From the NCBI GenBank assembly GCA_043228905.1, contig JBHGNT010000001.1, positions 13,020,001-13,084,000 of the forward strand: 64,000 bases of DNA, in the 5' to 3' direction. Made by a program: the position numbers and the translations under genes. The DNA is from Azolla caroliniana. Its lineage: Eukaryota; Polypodiophyta. Under the pieces are notes generated by a model that ran no database searches, was not told where the DNA came from, and saw only the letters and a program-made list of their open reading frames with translations. Shown here in pieces: positions 21,216 to 30,728 of this stretch. Each line of letters starts with the position of its first letter. The first letter of the stretch is position 1.

Positions 21216-23096
21216 CCTAGAAGTTCTTTTAGACGACTTACATGAAAAACTGGATGAATTTCAACACCATCGAGAAGAGCGAGACGATAGGTTGATGAAC
21301 CAATGCGTTTGAGGACTTGGAAAGGTCCACAAAACCGTGGGGCTAACTTAGCGCACTTACCCGTAGACAATGTCTTAGAATTGTGAGGTACACATAAAAA
21401 TACCTTCTATCCAGGGTTGAATACACGATGTTGCCTATTATGATCGGCGTAACCACGCGCTCTACCTTGAGCTGTTTTTATATTATCTCGTGCAATATGC
21501 AACATATCTTGCATATCCCGAAGAAAGTTTTGCGTACTTCGCAACTCATCATGATGTATATTAGCATCAATTGGGGCTCGTGGCTGAAAACCATACATGA
21601 ACATAAAAGGACTATATCCCCTCGATTATATGCTTGGAGTTGTTATAAGCAAACTCCAAAATTGGGAGATAACGTTCCCATTTTGTTGGTTTTGCACTAA
21701 CGTATGCTTGAAACATGTCCTCAATAATTTGATTTACTCGTTCAATCTGTACATCGGATTGAGGATGATCCATGGAGCTCATGCTCAACGTAGTTTCTAA
21801 CTTCTTAAAGACTTGCGTCTAGAAGTCACTAGTAAATTTTGGATCTCGATCACTCACGATATCCATCGGTAACCCATAAATACGAAATAACTCGTCAACG
21901 AATTGGTAAGCCAATTCAGGAGCTCTTACCATGGTTTTAGTAGCAATAAATCTGGCCATTTTAGTTAGTCTATCAACCACAACCAAGCTGGCATCATGGC
22001 CTTTTTGGGTGCGAGGAAGGCTAACAATAAAATCCATGGATATAGTTTCCCACTTATTATTGGGAATGTCCAAGGGATGTAAAAGTCATGCGGCCTTGTT
22101 AACCTAACATTGGTGAAATTTAGTCACATAGCTACACAAGACACATCTTAGGCCAATAGAATTGAGTGGAGATGAGAACGAGTGTACGATGTATTCCAGG
22201 GTGCCATGCTGAGGGTGCATCATGGCATTCAAAAAGAATTCTCTTTTAGACCACAGGCAAAATCTAGAACACAAACCTTCCCATTACGGTAGAGCAGATC
22301 GTTAGCAATGTGGAAGGATTCCTTCGAGGATGTGGTGGTGTCTATTCCAGACTCAACTCTTGCCAAGTATTTCGCAAAATAATTGTCATCAGGATACTTT
22401 CCTCGAAGGTGATCATAAAGATTTGATGTTATTTCAATGAAGTTAAGCATGTTAACTTCACGAATGCGGCTTAATGCATCAGGGACAATGTTCATGGAAC
22501 CTTTACGATATCGTATGGAAAAATCAAAGTCCTGGATGAGATCGGCCCATTGTGCCTTACGACCTTTCAGGTCTTGTTGGTCACAAAAATATTTCAAGAA
22601 CTCGTGGTTCGTAGTTACCACAAAACGATTTCCATAAAGATAATGGCACCATGTTTTGAGTGCATGTATAACTACAAATAATTCTTTTTCTTGAACCGTA
22701 TACCGACATTGAGCAGAATCAAGTTTCTTACTCTCGAATGCTATTGGTTTACCATCTTGATATAATACAACACATATTGCATAATCGCTTGCATCAGTTT
22801 CAACTTCAAAAGGTTTTGAAGGATCAGGTAAAAGAAGTGAAGGAGCCTTGCACACCAAGTCCTTGAGTTCCTTAAAGACGAGGTCTAGTGTAGCATTCCA
22901 CACAATAGGTTTTGTATACTTACGCGTTTAACCTTTTAGAAGTTCAGTAAACGGCGTCACCAATTGGGAGTAATTCTGAAGGGATTTTCGCAAAAACCCG
23001 ACAAAACCAAGGAATGATTGAACTTCTCGAATATTCCAAAGAGTGGGCCAAAGTTTGATTTTCTCGATGCGGGAAGGATCAATTTCAACTCCTCGT
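21216..23096 (-). pseudogene. CHR1 chromovirus pol: RT end, RNase H, integrase
   Basis: Minus strand, right to left: RT thumb (FLGFVGFLRKSLQNYSQLV, 23060-22930); RNase H (FEVETDASDYAICVVLYQ, FESKKLDSAQCRYTVQEKEL, VVTTNHEFLKYF, 22903-22400); zinc region with changes (about 22230-22090); integrase core (WETISMDFIVSLPRTQKGHD, MDIVSDRDPKFTSDF, DHPQSDVQIERVNQI, 22073-21700); C-terminal module (FCGPFQVLKRIGSSTYRLAL, HPVFHVSRLKELLG, 21340-21216). Stop codons break it in several places. It is cut on the left by C1, with the chromodomain continuing at 244, and on the right by gypsy G2; its N-terminal half is not in the window. The RNase H ORF (22229-22903) is the longest surviving open frame. Confidence 0.9.
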
Positions 23097-24297
23097 TGTC
23101 GTGTGGTTTTTCACACACGATATGAAAATTAGTAAATTAATTATTTAAGATTAGCTTAATGGATTGATATGGAAAGATAGATATCATCAAGAGCTTCATA
23201 ACGCATTTTACTACACATAAAACGGAGAAACAAGTATCAAGTTATGTGAGAGTGAAGTTTGAGAAGATTAGGAAAACAAACTGTGAGACATCCCACATAG
23301 ATAGGACAACATTAGATCCCCATAGTATATAAGGAGAGCCAGAACCTATTACTTTATGTCTATGTGTGAAGCATAGAAAGTTTAAGGTGACTTGGGCTAA
23401 ATTGTGTGGATGAATGACTCAAATGGTTTTAGGTCACGGCTTTATCAGCCACAGCGTACGGCCTGGTCGGGACGTGCGTGTCTGCAGGCGTGTACACGGC
23501 TCGGTCGGGATGCGCATGTGTGCGGATGCGTACACAGCGCAGTCAGGACGCGTGTGTGTGTTGATGCGTACACGGGGCGGTCGGGACGCGCGCGCGGATG
23601 CGTACATTGTGCGGTTGGGATTTGCGCACACGGATGCGTCTACAGTTCGGTTGCAACACAAGGTTTGGTTGCGACGCACGGGCTGAACTTTATGGATGAT
23701 TGGATCATGTGGCCGAATTATACGAACGGTCGAATGCAACTAAAAGTAAATGTCAAACAACTAAAAAATGAGGCCATGCAACTAAAAGTAAAGGCGAAGC
23801 AACTAAAAAAGGAGGCCATGCAACTAAAAATGGAGGTCATGCAACTAAAAGGGGACGCATGCAAAGGAACATAGGAGGCTATGATCAACAAAGAACTCCG
23901 TATATGTTCCACTCTTTTTTTTCTCTAGTTTTTTTTCTTTAGTTCCTTGGAGGAAAAATAATCTCTTATATTCATATCGGACCACTCCTTACATGGTTGG
24001 TGGTATCCTTCTTTTCAAGAATAATCTCTCATATTCATATCGGACCACTCCTTACATGGTTGTTGGCTCCTTTCTTTTAAGAATGATCATTTATATTCAT
24101 ATCCAATCCATTGTAACATGATTCTAGAATTATAAAGAGTCTATTTTTTCTTTTGCAAGAAACGAACGTTTTCTCCCTCCTACTTGTCTTATGTTCAAAT
24201 ATTGCTTGTGTTGTACGGGTGAGCACTATATCCTTCTAGTCCATAACCCTGGTGGTTCCGCCTCATGATCCGCTCATAGTGATGGATTATCATGACA
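23097..24297 (+). repeat. G2 5' LTR (about 1200 bp)
   Basis: Starts TGTCGTGTGGTTTTTCACAC and ends GATTATCATGACA, nine bases before the primer site. TATA-like AGTATATAAGG at about 23322. It is much longer than the G3 LTR (790 bp) because of three internal repeat arrays at 23455-24115. No 3' partner is in the window, so the ends rest on termini and primer site only. Confidence 0.72.
23455..24115. repeat. Three short tandem arrays inside the G2 LTR
   Basis: Array 1 (23455-23690): degenerate units of about 45-55 bp around cggtcgggacgcg and gatgcgtaca. Array 2 (23732-23858): units around atgcaactaaaagtaaa, translating to repeated MQLKVKAKQLKKEA-like heptads. Array 3 (23955-24115): about 50-bp units with atattcatatcggaccactc. 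These explain most of the extra LTR length. Confidence 0.75.
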
Positions 24298-24305
24298 TAA
24301 TTAAG

Positions 24306-24323
24306 TGGTGAACCCGACGTGAA
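24306..24323 (+). promoter_or_regulatory. G2 primer binding site
   Basis: TGGTGAACCCGACGTGAA, identical to the G3 site at 36369 and to the minus-strand site at 11637-11620. It differs from the Met-tRNA site used by the copia elements. Its tRNA would be one with a 3' end complementary to this string. Confidence 0.85.
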
Positions 24324-24508
24324 GAGGCGGTAGGGAGGTATTGTTGGGAGACAGGTCCCTCCGAATGGGTAAGGAGAAGAACAGTGCCAATGAACAAACT
24401 CGGCCGAGGCCGAAACCGTATGAGGAGTACCCGGCTACGGAGAGCCGGATGGTGTAGACCCGGTATGAACCGGATGAGGAGTACCCGGCTACGGAGAGTC
24501 GGATGGTG

Positions 24509-25038
24509 TGTTAAGAAAACGTGAAGAAGGCACTCGGGCTCTTCTTATGTGCGCGGCGGATCGTGGTGTGCTAGATCGTTTAGTGCTCAAACACAGAAGG
24601 GAAGGGGGAAGGAGACTTACCTCTGTAGCAGCCAAAAACTTCTTCTATTTCATTATGCGCAGAGCTCTACTTGCTCTCGTTTGTTTCTCTCTCTTGCTCT
24701 CACTCTCTGAGTTCTTTCTCTCTATACTTTTTTCTCTCTCTCTTAGAGTTCTACTTCCTGTATATCTTCTCCTTCCTATTTCTTACTCTCTTACTTTCTA
24801 CCTAAGTAATAAGTTACTTACGTATGCAGCTAATTAGCTGCCTGTAGCTAATTAGCTATCAGTCGCTAAATAGCTATCAGTAGCTAATTAGCTGTCAGTC
24901 GCTAAATAGCTGTCAGTAGCTAATTAGCTGTCAGTAGCTAATTAGCTGTTTCTCCTTTATGTTCACAAGTAGCTAAATAACTACTATAGCTTATTTCCCA
25001 ATAAGCATCGCATACCATGTTGAGCTTGCTTCTCAACA
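24509..25038 (-). repeat. C3 3' LTR (530 bp)
   Basis: On the plus strand begins TGTTAAGAAAACGTG and ends GCTTGCTTCTCAACA. It holds a 36-bp array of agctaattagctgtcagt and cgctaaatagctgtcagt units at about 24825-24950, one unit more than the other LTR. Confidence 0.95.
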
Positions 25039-25050
25039 CTCCCCCTCAAG
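25039..25050 (-). promoter_or_regulatory. C3 polypurine tract
   Basis: CTTGAGGGGGAG on the minus strand, directly next to the 3' LTR, as expected for plus-strand DNA priming. Confidence 0.88.
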
Positions 25051-25056
25051 CTCAAC

Positions 25057-28000
25057 TTATCCTTTCTTGGGGTTATCTACAACTTCTTTTTCATGATGCT
25101 TTTCAGCCATCATATCAATGTCTACAACTCCCATCATGTTCTGAAACTGTGTATGCTTTTCCACACTCAATCCCTTTGTGAGAATATCAGCAACCTGCTG
25201 ATTTGTATTCACATACACCAGATCAACTTCTCCTTCAATCACTTTTTCTCTAACAAAGTGATAATGCACTTCAATGTGCTTTGTTCTTGCGTGGAACACA
25301 GGGTTCTTTGCAAGTTGAATGCTGCTCATGTTGTCACACCAGATTGTGACAGTACCATCTATATACTCTCCCAAATCAGCAAGCAATCTTCTAATCCATA
25401 CCTCTTCACAAGTGGCTATGGCAGCTCCTCTGTACTCAGCTTCAGTACTAGACAATGCAACAGTAGCCTGTTTCTTGCTACTCCATGAAATACCTGCACT
25501 TCCCAATGTAAAGATATATCCACTTGTGGATCTTCTATCTGTTTGGCTTCCAGCCCAATCAGCATCTGTATATCCTTCCAGATTTATGTCCAAATCAGCC
25601 CTGTAAAACAATCCATAGTTCTGAGTAGCTTTTACATACCTCAGAATTCTTCTAATGCAGTCCAAATGCGGCTTTGTTGGCTGTTGCATAAATTGGCTGA
25701 CTAATCCAACTGCATAACTCAAATCAGGTCTTGTTATGGTCAAATAAATAAGGCTGCCCACCATAGACCTGTACATGTTTACATCTTCTATTTTGGCTCC
25801 CAAATCAGCCCTCAATTTGCAGTTTTTATCTAGTGGTACTCCAATAGGTTTGCATCCAAGCATACCATACTTTTTCAACATAGTTGTTGCATATTGTCTT
25901 TGCAACACACATATACCACTTTCAGATCTGATGATTTCAATACCCAAAAAATATCTCAGATCTCCCAAATCTTTCATATGAAATTTCATTTCCAAATTTC
26001 TTTTCAGCTTACTTATCTCATCCATGAAATCACCTCCAATGATGAGATCATCAACATAAATCAGAATCACAACCATACAATCATCTTTCCTTTTAACATA
26101 CAATGATGAATCAGCCTTTGACATTTTGAAGTCAAGTTTTTTCAGATAATCTGAAAGTTCTCTGTGCCATGTTCTTGGTGCCTGTTTCAGTCCATAGAGA
26201 GCCTTTTTCAGCTTACATACATAATCTGGATGCTTCCTATCTTCAAAACCTGGTGGTTGACACATATACACTTCTTCTTCCAAGTTACCATGTAAAAAGG
26301 CATTTTTTACATCCATATGATGAAGAAACCATCTTCTGGCTGCACCTACAGCCAGTAATGTCCTCAATGTTGCCATCTTTGCAACCGGTGCAAATGTCTT
26401 ATCATAATCAATTCCTTGCATTTGGGCATATCCCTTTGCAACCAATCTTGCTTTATGTCTACTTACATTCCCACTGGAATCATGCTTTGTCTTGTAGACC
26501 CATTTGCAACCTACCACATTTTTTTCTTTTGGTAACCTCACCAAATCCCATGTTTTGTTTTCAGCCAATGCATCAATCTCTTCTTGCATTGCGTCCACCC
26601 ATTTCTTCTCAGTTTTAGCCTCATCAAAACTACTTGGATCAGGGATCTGTACCACCTTAGACATGTATGCATAATGCATAGCCGTGTATGTATCATAACC
26701 AAATCTTTCAACAGTTTTTTTCTCTCTATCTGATCTTCTCAGTTTCTGATTTGCATCCTTCAATGCTTTTTCCATACCAGGGATTTTCAATCCTCTTATA
26801 CCAAGAAGATCATCCAATGACACATCTGAATCCTCAACTTCCATGTTTTTAGACAAGTCATCCAACATTTCATACTCTGGCATTTTCTGTTTTCCTTTTT
26901 TATCATCACATTTTTTGTGTCCTCCACTTTTTCCACTCCAAGAATTTGAATCAGATTTACCATCTGAGCTTTTTGATGGTCCAGAACATTCTGTTGATGT
27001 TGGACTTTGCTGTCCAACCTTGCTTCCATCTCTGTGGCAGTCTTCTACATTTTCAGATTTGTCTTTGTCTTCAATCTCATTGTCTTCATCAGTCTCTGGA
27101 TTCTGTTTTGGACTATACCAGCTGGCTAACTCATCAAAGATTACATCCCTACTTGTCACAATCTTCTTTGTTACAGGGTTATAGCATCTATACCCTTTTT
27201 GTTCTTCTGAATAGCCAACAAAAATACATTTTTCTGCCTTTGGATCCAACTTACTTCTTACTTCTGCAGGCACATGTACATATGCAAGGCATCCAAACAC
27301 TTTTAAGTGTTCTATACTAGGTTTCCTTCCATAGAAACACTCTTCAGGAGTTGCTTCATGTACTCCCGATGTTATACATCTATTTAGAATATAATTTGCT
27401 GTATTTACAGCTTCTGCCCAATAGTACAATGGCATATTCTTCTCTGTCATCAAAGCCCTTGCAATGTTCACCAATGTTCTGTTTTTCCTCTCAGCAACTC
27501 CATTTTGTTGTGGAGTATATCTACATGTGAACTGTCTTCTTATTCCCTGATTGCATAGAAAATCAGAAAATTCATTGGAGAAATACTCTCCTCCTCCATC
27601 AGATCTTAAACATTTTATTCTTGTACCTGCCTGCTTTTCTACCATGCATTTAAACTTACGAAAACATTCAAACACTTCACTTTTCTCTTTCATGAAGTAC
27701 ACCCATGTTTTCCTTGAGCAATCATCAATAAAAGTTACATAAAATCTGCAGCCACCGATAGATGCATTCTTAGTTGGTCCCCATACATCCGTATGTACCA
27801 AGTCCAACAAATTTTTACTTACATGTCTTTCATGAGGGAATGGCAACCTATTTTGCTTTCCATATTGACATGCTTCACATATCTTTCCCATTTCACAATT
27901 TTTCTGTTTTGGCAGTCCAGCCACTGCATCTTTTCTCAACATATTCTTTAGGGTTTGCATACTTATGTGGCCAATCCTTTTATGCCACATTTCCACATCT

Positions 28001-29418
28001 GAGACTACACTCATTCCATTTGCAAACATAGCTGAAATCTGTCTAGGCATGTCAACATCCAAAATAAACATTCTTCCTTGTTGTTTTCCTTTTGCAATGA
28101 GCTTCCCATTCTTTTCTATATAGCATCCACTTTGCTTAAACTTTACTTGCATACCTTGCTCTACTATCTGTCCAACAGAAATCAGATTCTTAGCAAGATT
28201 TGGAACATGCATTACATTCAACATATACTTAGTCTTTCCTTTTTCTTCCCACAATGGAATATCTCCAACATGTTCTATTTGGTGAGTACTATTATCACCC
28301 GTCTGTACATAGCCAGGAATCTCTGGTTCTCTCAACCTTTCAAACCAGTTTGCATGTCCAGTCATATGGTTAGATGCCCCCGAGTCTACATACCATGTAA
28401 ACTCTTCATTACATTTCTGTGAGCTTTCAGCCACTGCTGCTATCTCATGTTGTACCACAAATGCACCATCTTTTTCACAATCTTCACTAGTTTGGGCATA
28501 GTTATTCTGCTGTCTCTTTCCTCTTTTCTCATCATTTTGCTTCTTGTAACATTCAGCCTGTGTGTGGCCTGGTTTTCCACAATACCAACAGCCATCATCA
28601 TTTACATATGTTTGCTTACCTCTACCTTGGTTGCTCCCCCTGCCTCTGTTGTTGTTTCTTCCTCTAATGGTTTGTTGTCCTCTTCCTTGATAACCATTAT
28701 TGTGGGTTCTTGCTGAGCCAAATCTTCCATGGCCTCTTCCTCGGCCTCTTCCGGCACTATTATATAGGGCTTGCCCCTCATTCTCAAGATTTCCTTTATT
28801 TACATCATCCATCTGATTCCTTTCTTCTACTACAAGCATTGAAACCAGATCTGAGAAACTTGGGATACTATCCCTTGTAAGCATAGAGGTTTTAAAGCTT
28901 TTGTATTGGGGTCCCAAGCCTCTCAAGCATATTTCTACCTTATCATCGTCTTCTATCTTTACATTGATAGAAGCAAGTGATTCACATATGCTCTTTATTT
29001 TCAAGGCATACTCATTTATTGACATCTTACCTTTTTCTAAGGTATTTAGCTCAGTCTTCAACTGTAGCTTTCTAGCTTTTGTGTTTACTGCAAACAGTTT
29101 TACCAAACTGTCCCAAGCTTCTTTTGGGAGCATAGCATCCTGTATGTGCCCAAGCATCGAATCTGAGATGCTAAGTGAGAGCCAATGCATTACCTTCCTT
29201 GCCCCTTGATTCCAATCTTTGAATGCTTTAATCTGTGCTGCTGTGGCATTTTCTTCTGGGATCTCCGGAGCCTCTTCTAGGTCTCCTTCAATGTAATCCC
29301 AGTATCCTTTCCCCATTAGGAAATTTGTCATTCTAAATTTCCACGCCGGGAAATTGTTTTTATCTAGTTTCTCTGTAACTATTTGGCCCGCATTCTCTGC
29401 AGCCATTATCTCTTCCAA
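25057..29418 (-). CDS. C3 Gag-Pol polyprotein (Ty1/copia), intact
   Basis: 1453 aa, the usual size for a complete plant copia polyprotein. Order by residue: gag with KLDKNNFPAWKFRM (18-30) and UBN2 capsid (60-200); Arg/Gly-rich stretch (223-268); zinc knuckle CWYCGKPGHTQAEC (277-290); protease WYVDSGASNHM with catalytic Asp (about 344); pre-integrase EMWHKRIGHIS with CEAC (477-517); integrase core HTDVWG, LRSDGGGEYFS and NGVAERKN, giving D543, D607, E644; variable Ser/Lys/Asp-rich linker (760-880); RT with [23 protein letters not shown] and catalytic YVDD (1121-1124); RNase H with GYTDADWAGS, SWSSKKQATVALSSTEAEY and WCDNMSSIQLAKN. The Met at 29418 is used; a second at 29406 (MAAENAG) is equally possible. 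The protein processes itself, copies element RNA in cytoplasmic particles and integrates the DNA in the nucleus. Confidence 0.96.
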   Translation of the reverse strand: MEEIMAAENAGQIVTEKLDKNNFPAWKFRMTNFLMGKGYWDYIEGDLEEAPEIPEENATAAQIKAFKDWNQGARKVMHWLSLSISDSMLGHIQDAMLPKEAWDSLVKLFAVNTKARKLQLKTELNTLEKGKMSINEYALKIKSICESLASINVKIEDDDKVEICLRGLGPQYKSFKTSMLTRDSIPSFSDLVSMLVVEERNQMDDVNKGNLENEGQALYNSAGRGRGRGHGRFGSARTHNNGYQGRGQQTIRGRNNNRGRGSNQGRGKQTYVNDDGCWYCGKPGHTQAECYKKQNDEKRGKRQQNNYAQTSEDCEKDGAFVVQHEIAAVAESSQKCNEEFTWYVDSGASNHMTGHANWFERLREPEIPGYVQTGDNSTHQIEHVGDIPLWEEKGKTKYMLNVMHVPNLAKNLISVGQIVEQGMQVKFKQSGCYIEKNGKLIAKGKQQGRMFILDVDMPRQISAMFANGMSVVSDVEMWHKRIGHISMQTLKNMLRKDAVAGLPKQKNCEMGKICEACQYGKQNRLPFPHERHVSKNLLDLVHTDVWGPTKNASIGGCRFYVTFIDDCSRKTWVYFMKEKSEVFECFRKFKCMVEKQAGTRIKCLRSDGGGEYFSNEFSDFLCNQGIRRQFTCRYTPQQNGVAERKNRTLVNIARALMTEKNMPLYYWAEAVNTANYILNRCITSGVHEATPEECFYGRKPSIEHLKVFGCLAYVHVPAEVRSKLDPKAEKCIFVGYSEEQKGYRCYNPVTKKIVTSRDVIFDELASWYSPKQNPETDEDNEIEDKDKSENVEDCHRDGSKVGQQSPTSTECSGPSKSSDGKSDSNSWSGKSGGHKKCDDKKGKQKMPEYEMLDDLSKNMEVEDSDVSLDDLLGIRGLKIPGMEKALKDANQKLRRSDREKKTVERFGYDTYTAMHYAYMSKVVQIPDPSSFDEAKTEKKWVDAMQEEIDALAENKTWDLVRLPKEKNVVGCKWVYKTKHDSSGNVSRHKARLVAKGYAQMQGIDYDKTFAPVAKMATLRTLLAVGAARRWFLHHMDVKNAFLHGNLEEEVYMCQPPGFEDRKHPDYVCKLKKALYGLKQAPRTWHRELSDYLKKLDFKMSKADSSLYVKRKDDCMVVILIYVDDLIIGGDFMDEISKLKRNLEMKFHMKDLGDLRYFLGIEIIRSESGICVLQRQYATTMLKKYGMLGCKPIGVPLDKNCKLRADLGAKIEDVNMYRSMVGSLIYLTITRPDLSYAVGLVSQFMQQPTKPHLDCIRRILRYVKATQNYGLFYRADLDINLEGYTDADWAGSQTDRRSTSGYIFTLGSAGISWSSKKQATVALSSTEAEYRGAAIATCEEVWIRRLLADLGEYIDGTVTIWCDNMSSIQLAKNPVFHARTKHIEVHYHFVREKVIEGEVDLVYVNTNQQVADILTKGLSVEKHTQFQNMMGVVDIDMMAEKHHEKEVVDNPKKG

Positions 29419-29533
29419 ACTAGGTTTTCTGTTACAATTACTTCAACAAGTAACTTTCTGATTCAGATCAGCAACCAGAGAAATACCTTTCTCAGATCTA
29501 TGCACTTTTGTACTCTTCTTTATGAGCAACTCT

Positions 29534-29545
29534 GCTCTGATACCA
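29534..29545 (-). promoter_or_regulatory. C3 primer binding site (initiator Met tRNA type)
   Basis: TGGTATCAGAGC on the minus strand, directly adjoining the 5' LTR. Confidence 0.92.
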
Positions 29546-30039
29546 TGTTAAGAAAACGTGAAGAAGGCACTCGGGCTCTTCTTATGTGCGCGGCGGATCG
29601 TGGTGTGCTAGATCGTTTAGTGCTCAAACACAAAAGGGAAGGGGGAAGGAGACTTACCTCTGTAGCAGCCAAAAACTTCTTCTATTTCATTATGCGCAGA
29701 GCTCTACTTGCTCTCGTTTGTTTCTCTCTCTTGCTCTCACTCTCTGAGTTCTTTCTCTCTATACTTTTTTCTCTCTCTCTTAGAGTTCTACTTCCTGTAT
29801 ATCTTCTCCTTCCTATTTCTTACTCTCTTACTTTCTACCTAAGTAATAAGTTACTTACGTATGCAGCTAATTAGCTATCAGTCGCTAAATAGCTGTCAGT
29901 AGCTAATTAGCTGTCAGTCGCTAAATAGCTGTCAGTAGCTAATTAGTTGTTTCTCCTTTATGTTCACAAGTAGCTAAATAACTACTATAGCTTATTTCCC
30001 AATAAGCATCGCATACCATGTTGAGCTTGCTTCTCAACA
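29546..30039 (-). repeat. C3 5' LTR (494 bp)
   Basis: Matches 24509-25038 except for one fewer 36-bp unit and about two base changes (acacaaaag for acacagaag; attagttg for attagctg). Confidence 0.95.
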
Positions 30040-30728
30040 TGGTGCAGACCCGGTATGAACCGGATGAGGAGTACCCGGCTACGGAGAGCCGGATGGTGCA
30101 GACCCGGTATGAACCGGATGAGGAGTACCCAGCTACGGAGAGCCGGATGGTGCAGACCCAGTATGAACCGAATGAGGAGTACCCGGCTACGGAGAGCCGG
30201 ATGATACAAACCCGTTGAAGACCGGATGAGGAGTACCCGGCTACGGAGAACCGGATGAAGAGACATATTCGTAAATATGTTTCTAAGAGTCCATCGAGGC
30301 TATATTTGTAAATAGCCGAAAAGCCATATCAGTATAAATATGACTTAGGGCAAACTTTTAGGTGTAGTTGTCATTTTTTGTTGGTGCAAGAAGTGGAGAG
30401 AGCACGTAACAGTGTACAGAGAGAGAGAGAGAGAAAGAGGTCGTTGCCTCTGTTGTAACCGCCGCCTGTGGCGAAGATCGTGAGCACGAGGTCGTTGCCT
30501 CCGTGAACTCACTGTTTGTACATTCCAACGTAGTGATAGTTTGCAGCCTGTGGGCTGCCGTGGTTTTTCCCTTAGTTTGGGTTTTCCACGTAAACATCCT
30601 GTACACTCGTTTCTTCTTCGTGTCGTGCTTTATTTCCTGTTTTTTTTCTGTGTATGATTCTAAGCTCGGTTGTGGCCGAGCGTTGCGCATAAGGAGCGTT
30701 GAGTTCTCGATAGGTATCAAGTGCAACG

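Larger units (their letters stand above)
24509..30039 (-). mobile_element. Copia element C3, intact
   Basis: Minus-strand copia, 5531 bp, with LTRs 24509-25038 and 29546-30039, perfect duplication TGGTG (24504-24508 and 30040-30044), initiator-Met primer site, polypurine tract and one uninterrupted 1453-codon polyprotein. The LTRs differ by one 36-bp repeat unit and about two point changes. All catalytic residues are present. It appears autonomous and recent. Confidence 0.96.
24421..30260. repeat. 54-bp tandem repeat in S3, split by C3
   Basis: About six units of 54 bp (gaggagtacccggctacgga, then gagccggatggtgcagaccc, then ggtatgaaccggat), two before C3 (to 24508) and about four after it (30045-30256). 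C3 landed in the tggtg of one unit. The open frames seen over 29985-30266 are by-products of the array, since 54 is a multiple of three. Confidence 0.9.
24342..30712 (+). mobile_element. S3: copia solo LTR in G2 leader, holding C3
   Basis: Starts TGTTGGGAGACAGGTCCCTCC, flanked by the perfect 5-bp repeat GGTAT (24337-24341 and 30713-30717). The LTR continues after C3 at 30045 (cagacccggtatgaac) and shares the blocks agcacgaggtcgttgcctc, gggctgccgtggtttttccc and gggttttccacgtaaa with the C1 LTR. Its right end is TTCTCGATA rather than ..CA; C-to-T change of the terminal CA is possible. TATA-like AGTATAAATATG at about 30330; GA run at 30419-30435. No internal copia region, hence solo. Confidence 0.85.

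Noticed and set aside
23404-23874. 156-codon plus-strand ORF with MQLKVKAKQLKKEA-like repeats
   Set aside because: It lies wholly in tandem arrays within the G2 LTR and has no counterpart elsewhere.
29985-30266. Repeated-peptide ORFs on both strands next to C3
   Set aside because: They come from the 54-bp tandem repeat of solo LTR S3, whose length is a multiple of three.
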